Shown here in pieces: positions 27,631 through 36,987 of a DNA stretch of 64,000 bases. How positions within the stretch are numbered: the stretch's first letter is position 1; each line of letters begins with the position of its first letter. Made by a program: the position numbers and the translations under genes. Origin of the DNA: Haemophilus parainfluenzae (lineage in GTDB: Bacteria; Pseudomonadota; Gammaproteobacteria; Enterobacterales; Pasteurellaceae); the NCBI RefSeq assembly GCF_003252755.1, contig NZ_QEPT01000008.1, forward strand, positions 35,649 to 99,648, written 5' to 3'. The notes beneath the pieces were generated by a model. The model worked only from the letters and a program-made list of their open reading frames with translations. It searched no databases and was not told the origin of the DNA.

Positions 27631-27693
27631 ACATCCTCCTAACATCTACAATAAGTAATTCTTATTTAGATTACCAAAACTATATACTTTATA

Positions 27694-30600
27694 CTATACA
27701 ACATGCACAGCTTTAATCAAATTCAAAATCCGCTTATCCGACACCTGATACTTCGTGCCTAACTGCTGTGCAAATAAACTCACACGTAATTCCTCAATCA
27801 TATAGCGAATTTCTGCCACTTCATCGGAAATTGGTTTAGATTTCGGTAGTTTAGCCAGCAATTGTTGGTAAGCTTGTTGCACTTGTTCCACGCGTAGCAT
27901 CGCGGCACGATCACGGTTTACATCTTGAGCCAACTTATCAATGCGTTTATCAACGGCTTGCAGATAACGCTGTAAATCCGGTAGGCGATCATAACCGCTC
28001 TTTTGCACAAAACCGGGATAAATCAGTCCGCTTAATTGCGCCTTAATATCAGAAAAGGCAAAAGCCATGGTGAAATCCATTTTACCTTTTAAACGTTGAT
28101 TTAAGGCATGATTGAGAGAGAGGATTTGCTCCACTTTCTGCGCAATATCCACGGTCACTCCGTTAAGGTTTTCTCGAACGAAATCACGCAATTTTTCAAA
28201 GCCTGCTTCATCCCATACAAACCCGCCAAAATCAGCAATCAGTTTATCCACGGCACAAGCAATACAGTCGTCAATCAAATCCAACACACGACCGAACGGG
28301 GTAAAATACAGACCTAATTTAGCCTTATTCGGCAATTTTTCATGCAGATATTTAATTGGTGACGGCACATTGAGCAATAACAAACGGCGTAAACCTTGTT
28401 GCATCGCCACCGCTTGCTCAAACTCTGTTTCAAATAGTTTAATACCTACAGCATCTTTTTCATCTACGATGGCTGGAAACGCTTTGACGCTAAAACCACG
28501 TTGTTTTTGTTCGTAGCATTGTGGTAAATCTGCAAAACTCCAAATATGCAGCCCGCTTTGCTCAATGCCATCATCTGCCACAGCAGAAATACTTTCCTGC
28601 ACACGATCTTTTAAGTTGAATTTCAGCTCATCCAAATTCATGGATTCGGCAATTTTCTTGCCGTTTTCATCCACCACACGGAAAGTCATTTTCAAATAGC
28701 TTGGAATTTGTTCCCAATTCCAATGTTCCGCTTCTACGGTAACGCCCGTCATACGACGTAATTCATAAATTAGCGTATCCAATAATGGCTTTTCCAACGG
28801 TACGGCACGACTTAAAAAAGCTTGAGCATAATTAGGTGCGGGCACGAAGTTACGACGATAAGATTTCGGCAGAGATTTAATCAGCGCAATCACCAATTCT
28901 TCACGCAAACCTGGAATTTGCCAATCAAAGCCGGTCATTTCCACTTGATTGAGCAATGGCAACGGAATATGAACCGTCACGCCGTCTGCATCGGTACCCG
29001 GTTCAAATTGATACGTCAGTTTGAGTTTCAAATTGCCTTGATGCCAGAAATTCGGGAAATCCAGCTTGCTCACCTGTTCCGCATCATCATTAATCAAGAA
29101 TGAGCGTTCAAAATTAAGCAATTCAGGATCTTTTTGCTGCGCTTTTTTCCACCAGGTATCAAAATGTTTTTGGGAAACCACTTCCGTACCAATACGCTGA
29201 TCGTAAAATTCAAAAAGCGTACGGTCATCCACCAAAATATCGCGGCGGCGGCTTTTGTGTTCCAACTTCTCTACTTCTCGAACGAGTCGTTGATTTTCTT
29301 TGAAGAATTTATGTTTGGTATTCCAATCCCCTTCCACTAAGGCTGATTGAATAAAGAGCTCGCGGCTTATCGTCGGATCAATAGAACCGTAATTCACTGG
29401 TCGCGCAGCCACAATCGGCACACCGTAAAGCGTGACTTTTTCATCAGCAATCACGGCACCACGGGATTTCGACCAACGTGGTTCGGAATAGGATTTTTTA
29501 ATTAAATGCTCGGCAAGTGGCTCAATCCATTCTGGCTCGATTTCCGCCACCATACGCCCCCAAAGTTTGGAGGTTTCCACTAACTCTGCCGCCATCACCC
29601 ATTTCGGTTGTTTTTTGAAAAGCACAGAATTGGGGAAAATCGCAAAATGGGCATTACGCGCGCCAAGATATTGTTGTTTTTCCACCTCTTTTAAGCCGAT
29701 ATGAGAAAGCAAGCCGCTTAAAAGTGCGGTATGAATTTGCTGATATTCTGCTTTTTCAGAATTAATCGGCAAGCCCATTTCACGCACGGTTAAACGAATT
29801 TGATGATAAATATCCTGCCATTCGCGAATGCGTAAATAATTTAAGAAATCCTTTTGGCATTGACGACGGAATTGGTTTTTACTCAATTCTTTTTGTTGTT
29901 CTTGTAGATAATGCCAAAGATTTAAGAATGCCAAGAAATCTGATTTTTTATCGGCAAAACGACGATGTTTTTCATCGGAAGCTTGCTGTTTTTCTTGTGG
30001 GCGCTCGCGCGGATCTTGAATAGATAAAGCAGCGACAATAATCATCACTTCATGCAACGCACCTTGTGAGACAGCACTCAGCAACATCTTCGCCAAACGT
30101 GGATCCACAGGGAGTTGTGATAATTGACGCCCTACTGCCGTTAATTGACGTTTCTCGCCTGATTTGGTGCGAACCATTTCAAACGCCCCCAATTCTTCCA
30201 ACAGTTTTATCCCATCTTGAATATGGCGTTTATCTGGTGCATCAACAAACGGGAACGCTTCAATATCATCCAAACCCAATGCCGTCATTTGCAAAATAAC
30301 AGAGGCTAAATTGGTGCGTAGAATTTCAGGATCGGTAAACTCTGGACGAGAATTAAAATCCTCTTCCGAATATAAACGAATACAAATCCCTTCACTTACA
30401 CGACCACAACGACCTTTACGCTGATTCGCAGAAGCCTGTGAAATGGGTTCAATCGGTAAACGTTGTACTTTGGTGCGATAGCTATAACGGGAAATTCGCG
30501 CAGTACCTGGGTCAATCACATATTTAATGCTCGGCACGGTCAATGAGGTTTCTGCGACGTTGGTTGCCAACACGATGCGATTTAATCCGCTCGGATGGAA

Positions 30601-31614
30601 AATTTTATTTTGTTCTTGAGCAGACAAGCGTGCAAAGAGCGGTAGAATTTCCGTGTGTTTTAGATTTTGTTTTTGTAAAGCTTCGGCGGTATCACGAATT
30701 TCTCGCTCACCGTTCATAAAGATCAAAATATCGCCCCGACCTTCCGCTTGCAGTTCATCCACCGCATTAAGAATGCCTTGTAGCTGATCTTGATCGTCTT
30801 CTTCCACTACGGGACGATAACGCACTTCAACAGGATAGGTTCTGCCTGAGACTTCGATAATCGGGGCATTGTTGAAATGTTTGGAAAAACGTTCCACATC
30901 AATGGTCGCGGAAGTGATGATAAGTTTCAAATCACGACGACGTGGTAAAAGCTGTTTTAGATAACCAAGAATAAAATCATTGTTCAGGCTTCGTTCGTGG
31001 GCTTCATCGATAATCAAACAAGAATATTGATTGAGAAAACGATCGTTTTGAATTTCTGCTAACAGGATCCCGTCAGTCATCAATTTGATTTGTGTATCAT
31101 CACTGATTTGATCGTTAAAACGAACCTTATAACCAACTAAACCGCCAAGTTCTGTTTCCAGCTCTTCCGCAATACGTGCAGCCACCGAACGAGCGGCTAT
31201 ACGGCGTGGTTGAGTATGACCAATCATACCCAAATTGCCGAAACCTAATTCCAAACACATTTTCGGCAATTGGGTGGTTTTACCTGAACCGGTTTCCCCT
31301 GCCACCACAATGACCTGATGTTCAGAAAGCAGTTTTTGAATTTCTGCTTTGCGTTGGCTAACGGGCAAACTCTCTGGAAAAATGATGGGATTTTGCACCG
31401 CACTTTTACGATTTTCTACACGTAATTGAGCCTGTTCAATCTGCAGCTGGATTTCTGCGGCAACAGCTTGTTGAGCCTCTTGGCTTTTAATTTTTCCAAT
31501 ACCATGAATGCGGGCGGATAAACGACGTTGATCCACCAGCATGATATCCTTGAGTTTCGAAAAGAGAGATTGTTGTATCAGATTTAATTCACGTTTGACT
31601 GATTTGTTCTTCAT
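27694..31614 (-). CDS. hrpA: ATP-dependent RNA helicase HrpA
   Basis: A DEAH-box 3'-5' RNA helicase, 1306 residues, the normal HrpA size; E. coli HrpA resolves stalled or collided ribosomes and processes some mRNAs. Motif I is VVAGETGSGKTTQLPK (about 99-114), motif II IIDEAHERSLNND (about 201-213), motif III ITSATID, and motif VI QRKGRCGRVSEG (about 400-411). Helicase-associated domains and a long DUF3418-type C-terminal region (about 700-1290), specific to bacterial HrpA, follow. Its ATG overlaps the stop of the upstream DUF423 gene by 4 bp. Uptake signals are at 29722 and 31397. Confidence 0.96.
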   Translation of the reverse strand: MKNKSVKRELNLIQQSLFSKLKDIMLVDQRRLSARIHGIGKIKSQEAQQAVAAEIQLQIEQAQLRVENRKSAVQNPIIFPESLPVSQRKAEIQKLLSEHQVIVVAGETGSGKTTQLPKMCLELGFGNLGMIGHTQPRRIAARSVAARIAEELETELGGLVGYKVRFNDQISDDTQIKLMTDGILLAEIQNDRFLNQYSCLIIDEAHERSLNNDFILGYLKQLLPRRRDLKLIITSATIDVERFSKHFNNAPIIEVSGRTYPVEVRYRPVVEEDDQDQLQGILNAVDELQAEGRGDILIFMNGEREIRDTAEALQKQNLKHTEILPLFARLSAQEQNKIFHPSGLNRIVLATNVAETSLTVPSIKYVIDPGTARISRYSYRTKVQRLPIEPISQASANQRKGRCGRVSEGICIRLYSEEDFNSRPEFTDPEILRTNLASVILQMTALGLDDIEAFPFVDAPDKRHIQDGIKLLEELGAFEMVRTKSGEKRQLTAVGRQLSQLPVDPRLAKMLLSAVSQGALHEVMIIVAALSIQDPRERPQEKQQASDEKHRRFADKKSDFLAFLNLWHYLQEQQKELSKNQFRRQCQKDFLNYLRIREWQDIYHQIRLTVREMGLPINSEKAEYQQIHTALLSGLLSHIGLKEVEKQQYLGARNAHFAIFPNSVLFKKQPKWVMAAELVETSKLWGRMVAEIEPEWIEPLAEHLIKKSYSEPRWSKSRGAVIADEKVTLYGVPIVAARPVNYGSIDPTISRELFIQSALVEGDWNTKHKFFKENQRLVREVEKLEHKSRRRDILVDDRTLFEFYDQRIGTEVVSQKHFDTWWKKAQQKDPELLNFERSFLINDDAEQVSKLDFPNFWHQGNLKLKLTYQFEPGTDADGVTVHIPLPLLNQVEMTGFDWQIPGLREELVIALIKSLPKSYRRNFVPAPNYAQAFLSRAVPLEKPLLDTLIYELRRMTGVTVEAEHWNWEQIPSYLKMTFRVVDENGKKIAESMNLDELKFNLKDRVQESISAVADDGIEQSGLHIWSFADLPQCYEQKQRGFSVKAFPAIVDEKDAVGIKLFETEFEQAVAMQQGLRRLLLLNVPSPIKYLHEKLPNKAKLGLYFTPFGRVLDLIDDCIACAVDKLIADFGGFVWDEAGFEKLRDFVRENLNGVTVDIAQKVEQILSLNHALNQRLKGKMDFTMAFAFSDIKAQLSGLIYPGFVQKSGYDRLPDLQRYLQAVDKRIDKLAQDVNRDRAAMLRVEQVQQAYQQLLAKLPKSKPISDEVAEIRYMIEELRVSLFAQQLGTKYQVSDKRILNLIKAVHVV

Positions 31615-32000
31615 ACTGATTTACTTTTAAAACCACCGTAAGCCAAGCAAAGCCAACCAATTAAAAATAACGTTCCACCAACGGGTGTCACCCAAACGAG
31701 GAATTTGCCCGCACCAAGTGCGAGCGCATAAAGGCTGCCACTAAAAAGAAAAATGCCGCACGCCCAAGTCCCTGCAGAAAGATTAGCCATTTTGTTTGCA
31801 ACCAATGATTCACGGCATAATTGCAAAATGCCAATCGCTAAAATCGCAATAGTGTGGAACATTTGATATTTCACACCCGTTTCAATCCAGGCTAATTCTT
31901 TAGGTTCTAAAACCTTGCTTAATCCATGTGCCGCAAAAGCACCAATCGCCACACATAAAAAGCCGCTTAATCCCGCGATAAATAACCATTTGTTTTTCAT
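31611..32000 (-). CDS. DUF423 family small membrane protein (YgdD-like)
   Basis: A 129-residue inner-membrane protein with four hydrophobic helices and the DUF423 features AIGAFAAHGLSK (about 18-29), ETGVKYQMFHTIAIL (about 41-55) and TPVGGTLFLIGWL (about 108-120). Function is unknown in all characterised genomes. It overlaps hrpA by 4 bp (ATGA) and directly abuts the DUF441 gene upstream, so the three genes form one translationally linked operon. Confidence 0.9.
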   Translation of the reverse strand: MKNKWLFIAGLSGFLCVAIGAFAAHGLSKVLEPKELAWIETGVKYQMFHTIAILAIGILQLCRESLVANKMANLSAGTWACGIFLFSGSLYALALGAGKFLVWVTPVGGTLFLIGWLCLAYGGFKSKSV

Positions 32001-32453
32001 TTAAAATTTTCCTATTAATACCGCTAAAATCCCTGCGGCGATGAGAGGTCCCACCGGAATACCGCCTAAGAAAGACACACCAATAATCGTACCAATTAAT
32101 AATCCTGTCACCAAAACAGGTTGTTCACTCATTAATGGTACGCCTTTACCAGCAAGCCATGCGACAAATACTCCCGTTAAAATAGAGACACCCATTTTCC
32201 AGTTTAAAAATGAACTGAGATCGGGTAGTTGGATTGTTCCCGACACTAATGGAGCTAGGACACCAATCGTTAAAATGATAATCCCGATTTTGACACCGTA
32301 TTGTTCGAGTATAGGAATGTATTTGGATAATAAGGTTTGCTGCATGATTAACAGCACGGCGGCTGAGATGGTAATCGCGCTATTTTGGCTAATTAAACCT
32401 AAAACAATTAAGAAAACCAATAGCAACGCGACCATATTGAATTGTAATGTCAT
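32001..32453 (-). CDS. DUF441 family membrane protein (YeaL-like)
   Basis: A 150-residue hydrophobic protein with four or five membrane helices. The C-terminal [26 protein letters not shown] (split here as [11 protein letters not shown] at about 121-131 and [10 protein letters not shown] at about 132-141) is the DUF441/YeaL hallmark. Function is unknown. Its stop codon immediately precedes the DUF423 start, so it leads the DUF441-DUF423-hrpA operon. An uptake signal sits just upstream at 32464-32472, 11 bp before the start codon. Confidence 0.9.
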   Translation of the reverse strand: MTLQFNMVALLLVFLIVLGLISQNSAITISAAVLLIMQQTLLSKYIPILEQYGVKIGIIILTIGVLAPLVSGTIQLPDLSSFLNWKMGVSILTGVFVAWLAGKGVPLMSEQPVLVTGLLIGTIIGVSFLGGIPVGPLIAAGILAVLIGKF

Positions 32454-32620
32454 AATACCTCTAAAGTGCGGTCAAAAAACTGACCATTTTTATGCGTGTA
32501 AAGTTTTTGTAAATTATACCAATTTCTTGCTTTTCTGTGTTTTTTATTTAGTGAAAAAAAGCTAGAATACAAGTCAACTTTCTTCTCATACTCCCTGTTT
32601 TTACTAAGGTTTTTTGCCCT

Positions 32621-34525
32621 ATGTCGAATGTCGTCAGCCCTGAATTAATTAAAACTGTAGTCCTGCTTGCTACCAGTGTCACTATCGTGCCGCTTTTTAA
32701 GCGTATTGGCTTAGGTAGCGTGTTAGGCTATTTAGTGGCTGGCTGTTTAATTGGTCCTTCCGTTTTCGGCGTAGTGAAAGATGCCGAATCGATTCTGCAT
32801 ATGGCTGAACTTGGCGTGGTGATGTTCTTATTTATTATCGGTTTGGAGATGCATCCGGAACGTTTATGGGCCATGCGAAAAGCGATCTTCGGACGGGGCT
32901 TTCTACAAGTCGGGCTGTGTGGTGCTCTGCTTACCTTTGCGGGTATCTATATTTTAAATCTTCCTAAAGAAGTCGCATTTATTGCGGGTATGGGCTTTAC
33001 CCTTTCTTCCACCGCTATTGTGATGCAGGTATTAGAAGAACGCGGGATTACGAATACACCAAAAGGCCAACGAGTTATTTCTACCTTAATTTTTGAAGAT
33101 TTATCCATTGTACCATTATTGGCTTCTATTGCCTTTTTAACGCCCGAAACCAAACATATTGAACATCAAACAAACTGGACATCTATTGCTATTGCACTCG
33201 GCGCCGTTGTCGGTTTAGTGGTTGCGGGTAAATGGTTAATGAACCCAATTTTCCGTTTGATTTCCAAAGCTCATATTCGCGAAATGATGACAGCAGCCGC
33301 GTTGCTTGTAGTCTTAGGCGCGGCATTAGCCATGGAAGCAAGTGGCCTTTCAATGGCGATGGGCGCCTTTGTTGCTGGCGTGATGCTTTCAGAATCTGCA
33401 TTCCGTCACCAATTAGAAGCCGATATTGAACCTTTCCGTGGTCTATTGCTTGGTCTCTTCTTCATGGGCGTGGGAATGTCACTTGATTTAACCTTGGTAT
33501 TCCATAATGCACTTTGGTTATTAGGCATAGTATGTCTTTATATCATTGGCAAAGCCTTAGCCGTTTATACCGTTGCACGAATTACAAAACTTGACCGAAA
33601 AGAATCAGTTGGACGAATGACTATCATGGCGCACGGTGGTGAATTTGCATTCGTACTCTTCTCAGCTGCGACCACTGCAGGCGTGATGACAAAAGATCAA
33701 AATGCAACCTTTACCGCTGCGGTGATTATCTCGATGTTATTCTCCCCATTGATAGGTTTATTAATGCGTAAAATCAACCAACGTAAATCAGCAAATCAAG
33801 AGGAAAAAATCGATACTAGCGATCTTGATCCAATTGTGGATTTAGAAGATAGCGTGCTCGTGATTGGTTTTGGTCGTTTCAGTCAAATCGTCTGTCAATC
33901 GCTTCTTGTTCGTGGCATTAACGTATCGGTGATTGACCGTAACATCGAAAACATCCGTGCGGCAGCCAAATTTGGTTTTAAAGTTTATTACGGTGATGGT
34001 ATTCGTCTTGATGTGTTACGTGCTGCCGGTATCGAAAAAGCGAAATGTGTCGTCATCGGGATTAACGATACAGATCGTATTGAAAGCATTGTTCAGAACT
34101 TGAAAGATGCTTATCCGAAACTCCCTATTTTGGCGCGAACTTATGACCGTAAAACAACAGTAAGCCTGATTAAACGAGACGTAGACTTTATTGTACGTGA
34201 AACCTTTGAGTCTGCACTTACGCTCAGCCATGCAACATTAATGCAATTAGGTATCAATAAAATTGAAGCGGATGAAGTGATTGCAGAAGTTCGTTACTTA
34301 GATCAAGAACGATTGAATGAAGAAGTTTTGCATGGTTTTTCTACGGACATCATCCGAAAATATTGGATGCCTAAACCTTTCATTAAACCACATTCTGATG
34401 CTGAAGCACTAAACGAAGAAACGGCTGAGATTTTAGAAAAAGAAGATGACACCAATGACGAAGCAGCGGTTGAAACCCTTCTTCATGATGATTCTGAAGC
34501 CGAAAAACAAAAAGAAGTCGAATAA
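32621..34525 (+). CDS. kefC: Glutathione-regulated K+/H+ antiporter of the KefB/KefC type
   Basis: Effluxes potassium in exchange for protons, lowering cytoplasmic pH to protect against electrophiles; family members are held closed by glutathione and opened by its conjugates. It is 634 residues. An N-terminal CPA2 antiporter domain (about 1-390) has about a dozen helices, with FTLSSTAIVMQVLEERG (about 126-142) and MAHGGEFAFVLFS. A regulatory RCK/TrkA-N domain begins at VLVIGFGRFSQ (about 414-424), and the tail is acidic (about 590-634). Whether it is KefB or KefC cannot be decided from the sequence alone. The presence of gshF 22 kb away makes glutathione gating plausible. No KefF/KefG partner is adjacent. 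Confidence 0.88.
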   Translation: MSNVVSPELIKTVVLLATSVTIVPLFKRIGLGSVLGYLVAGCLIGPSVFGVVKDAESILHMAELGVVMFLFIIGLEMHPERLWAMRKAIFGRGFLQVGLCGALLTFAGIYILNLPKEVAFIAGMGFTLSSTAIVMQVLEERGITNTPKGQRVISTLIFEDLSIVPLLASIAFLTPETKHIEHQTNWTSIAIALGAVVGLVVAGKWLMNPIFRLISKAHIREMMTAAALLVVLGAALAMEASGLSMAMGAFVAGVMLSESAFRHQLEADIEPFRGLLLGLFFMGVGMSLDLTLVFHNALWLLGIVCLYIIGKALAVYTVARITKLDRKESVGRMTIMAHGGEFAFVLFSAATTAGVMTKDQNATFTAAVIISMLFSPLIGLLMRKINQRKSANQEEKIDTSDLDPIVDLEDSVLVIGFGRFSQIVCQSLLVRGINVSVIDRNIENIRAAAKFGFKVYYGDGIRLDVLRAAGIEKAKCVVIGINDTDRIESIVQNLKDAYPKLPILARTYDRKTTVSLIKRDVDFIVRETFESALTLSHATLMQLGINKIEADEVIAEVRYLDQERLNEEVLHGFSTDIIRKYWMPKPFIKPHSDAEALNEETAEILEKEDDTNDEAAVETLLHDDSEAEKQKEVE

Positions 34526-34527
34526 TA

Positions 34528-34559
34528 AAAAAGCCCGATAAATCATTATCGGGCTTTTT
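34528..34559. terminator. Bidirectional terminator, kef gene / rlmKL
   Basis: AAAAAGCCCGATAA (34528-34541) pairs perfectly with TTATCGGGCTTTTT (34546-34559) around TCA-type loop bases. It lies between convergent genes. Confidence 0.92.
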
Positions 34560-34560
34560 G

Positions 34561-36696
34561 TTAGGCTTTCATTGTTACAATCCAGCAATTGTGGATTTGT
34601 TTATTACGCTCAAAATCAAGTGGTAAGGTTTTCGCTGAAATTTCGACCGCACTTAATCCCAATTCATCTAACGCCTCAAAATCCATTTTAAAACCTCGTT
34701 TATTGTTCGAGAACACGATGGTGCCGTTAGGGCGTAAAATACGTTTGAGATTACGCATTAATTTGATGTGGTCACGTTGAACATCCCAACTGTCTTCCAT
34801 ACGTTTAGAATTCGAGAATGTTGGCGGATCCACGAAAATCAAATCAAACTGGCGATCACATTTCTCTAACCACTGCAAACAATCTGCCTGAATGAGCTTG
34901 TGCTGCTTGCCTTCAATATCATTTAAAATCAGGTTTTGCTCTGCCCAGTTTAAATAGGTGTTTGACATATCCACGGTTGTTGTCGATTTTGCCCCACCTA
35001 ATGCAGCATGCACTGTTGCGGAACCGGTATAAGCGAAAAGATTGAGGAAATCTTTACCTTTTGCCATTTCACCAACCATTTTGCGGGTTAATCGATGATC
35101 TAAGAATAATCCTGTATCCAAGTAATCCGTTAAATTCACCCAAAGCTGTGCACCGTATTCATTTACATAGAAATATTCGCCTTTATTGGCCAATTTTTCA
35201 TATTGATTGGTGCCTTTTTGTTTTTGACGGACCTTCAAAATCAGTTTATTGGTTTCAATACCAGTGACTTGCAAGGTTGCAGTCACTGCATCCAATAAAC
35301 GCTGACGGGCTTTATTTTCATCAATATTTTTCGGTGCGGCATACTCTTGCACCACAATATGATCGCCATAACGATCCACCGCTACGTTATATTCCGGTAA
35401 ATCAGCATCATATAAACGATACGCATCAAGGCCTTGCTGTTTCGCCCATTTTTCAATTTTCTTGATATTTTTCTGTAAGCGATTCGCAAAATCTACCGCG
35501 ACCGTTAAAGTGCGGTCAAATTCGAGCGGATTTTCAACCGTACTTTCTTTGCGTTCTGAAATTTGATAATTCTTCTGAACACAATCTAACGGACCATTTT
35601 TCGCTTTAAATTGACGATGAGAACGCATACGCAAGCAATCAAGTAAGGTAGATTCACTACTGAAAATTGACGCATTCCAACCTCCAAATTCATTTTTAAG
35701 GCGTTGTCCAAAGACTGAATATAAAGCAATCAAAGCAGGAGTTGTGCCTAAACGTTCACCGTAAGGCGGGTTACAAATCACTGTTCCCACTTCATCTGGA
35801 CTTGGATTTTTTAATGCGGTGACATCACCTTGTTTCCACTGAATTAAGTGTGCTACACCTGCATTTTGTGCGTTCTTTTGCGCTTTTTTCAGTACGCGAT
35901 GATCGAGATCGAAACCATAAAAATGCGGTTTAGGGTTTTGATTAAAATAAGTTTCCGCTTGCTGTACCGCTTCTGCTTTTACCTTATCCCAAGCATCTTG
36001 ATTATGCCCTTTCCAGCAATCAAAGCCCCAATGTAAACGATGTAATTGCGCTGCAATTTGTGCTTCCATTTGCGCGGCTTCAATTAGCAAGGTGCCCGAA
36101 CCGCACATTGGGTCCACTAAAGGTGTCCCTTTTTTCCAACCTGAACGAAGCACAATCGCGGCAGCTAAGGTTTCACGTAAAGGCGCTTGCCCTGTATCTT
36201 CACGATAGCCACGCAAATGCAATGCTTCACCACTTAAATCGAGTGAAACGACGAGCTCTTCTTTATTCAAATAAGCATGAATTCGAATATCCGGATAGTC
36301 TTTATCCACATTTGGGCGCGCTTTCCCTTGGCGTTCAAAATAATCCACAATGGCATCTTTCACACGCATCGCACCAAATTGGGTATGGCGAATCTCTTGG
36401 TTTGTCCCGTTAAAATCAACAAAAAAGGTAGCTTTCTCATCAAAATAACTTAACCAATCTTGCCCTGTCACAATTGAATACAAGTCTAAATCACTATATA
36501 CCTTGCCATTTACAATAGGTAACAAAATACGTGAAGCTAAACGTGACCATAATAAGCTACGATAAAGTGTTTCATCATCAGCCTGAAAATGTACGCCTCC
36601 TTGTGCAATTTTACATTCCATTGCACCAAGCTCTGTCAGTTCGACTTTTAAGAGTTCTTCAAAACCACGGGCAGTTGTGGCAAATAATTGTTTCAT
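34561..36696 (-). CDS. rlmKL: Bifunctional 23S rRNA methyltransferase RlmKL
   Basis: Makes m2G2445 and m7G2069 in 23S rRNA with two fused methyltransferases, 711 residues in all. An N-terminal THUMP domain (about 45-155) is followed by the RlmL domain with [17 protein letters not shown] (about 191-207) and catalytic NPPYGERLG (about 309-317). The RlmK domain has [16 protein letters not shown] (about 552-567) and [10 protein letters not shown] (about 630-639). It is monocistronic and convergent with the kef gene. Uptake signals lie inside at 34646 and 35508. Confidence 0.96.
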   Translation of the reverse strand: MKQLFATTARGFEELLKVELTELGAMECKIAQGGVHFQADDETLYRSLLWSRLASRILLPIVNGKVYSDLDLYSIVTGQDWLSYFDEKATFFVDFNGTNQEIRHTQFGAMRVKDAIVDYFERQGKARPNVDKDYPDIRIHAYLNKEELVVSLDLSGEALHLRGYREDTGQAPLRETLAAAIVLRSGWKKGTPLVDPMCGSGTLLIEAAQMEAQIAAQLHRLHWGFDCWKGHNQDAWDKVKAEAVQQAETYFNQNPKPHFYGFDLDHRVLKKAQKNAQNAGVAHLIQWKQGDVTALKNPSPDEVGTVICNPPYGERLGTTPALIALYSVFGQRLKNEFGGWNASIFSSESTLLDCLRMRSHRQFKAKNGPLDCVQKNYQISERKESTVENPLEFDRTLTVAVDFANRLQKNIKKIEKWAKQQGLDAYRLYDADLPEYNVAVDRYGDHIVVQEYAAPKNIDENKARQRLLDAVTATLQVTGIETNKLILKVRQKQKGTNQYEKLANKGEYFYVNEYGAQLWVNLTDYLDTGLFLDHRLTRKMVGEMAKGKDFLNLFAYTGSATVHAALGGAKSTTTVDMSNTYLNWAEQNLILNDIEGKQHKLIQADCLQWLEKCDRQFDLIFVDPPTFSNSKRMEDSWDVQRDHIKLMRNLKRILRPNGTIVFSNNKRGFKMDFEALDELGLSAVEISAKTLPLDFERNKQIHNCWIVTMKA

Positions 36697-36754
36697 GCGT
36701 TTTCTCGATAGGGAAAAATTGGGCGGATTATAGCATAGTTTTAATTAGGATTTT

Positions 36755-36940
36755 GCCTAAGGCGACCTACTTTTCTTTGCTTGTGCAAAGCAAAGTAGGC
36801 AAAAGAAAACACACCCCAATTAAATCGCTAATCCTCATTCTCTTTCAATTTTCTTTACAGAAATTTTCGAACTCGCTTCGCTCAAACAAGCGAAAATTTC
36901 TTAAAAATTGAAAATCATTCGGGCGATTTAGATGGGGCAA
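36755..36940. repeat. Nested palindromic intergenic element (MITE/REP-like candidate)
   Basis: The region between rlmKL and znuA (about 290 bp) has no gene. It holds a 34-bp hairpin (CCTACTTTTCTTTGC 36766-36780, loop TTGT, GCAAAGCAAAGTAGG 36785-36799, one mismatch). This is followed by a larger palindrome: outer arms CCCCAATTAAATCGC (36814-36828) and GCGATTTAGATGGGG (36923-36937), middle arms around TTTCAATTTT and AAAAATTGAAA, and inner perfect arms AGAAATTTTCG and CGAAAATTTCT. No ORF or transposase is present. The layout suggests a non-autonomous mobile or structured-RNA repeat; copy number elsewhere cannot be judged here. Confidence 0.7.
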
Positions 36941-36942
36941 TA

Positions 36943-36969
36943 AAAAAACAGCCTTAAAGGCTGTTTTTA
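36943..36969. terminator. znuA terminator
   Basis: AACAGCCTT and AAGGCTGTT form a near-continuous stem, with A7 on one side and T5 on the other. It lies 19 bp past the znuA stop on the minus strand. Confidence 0.85.
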
Positions 36970-36987
36970 AGATAGAAGCAAATTAGA

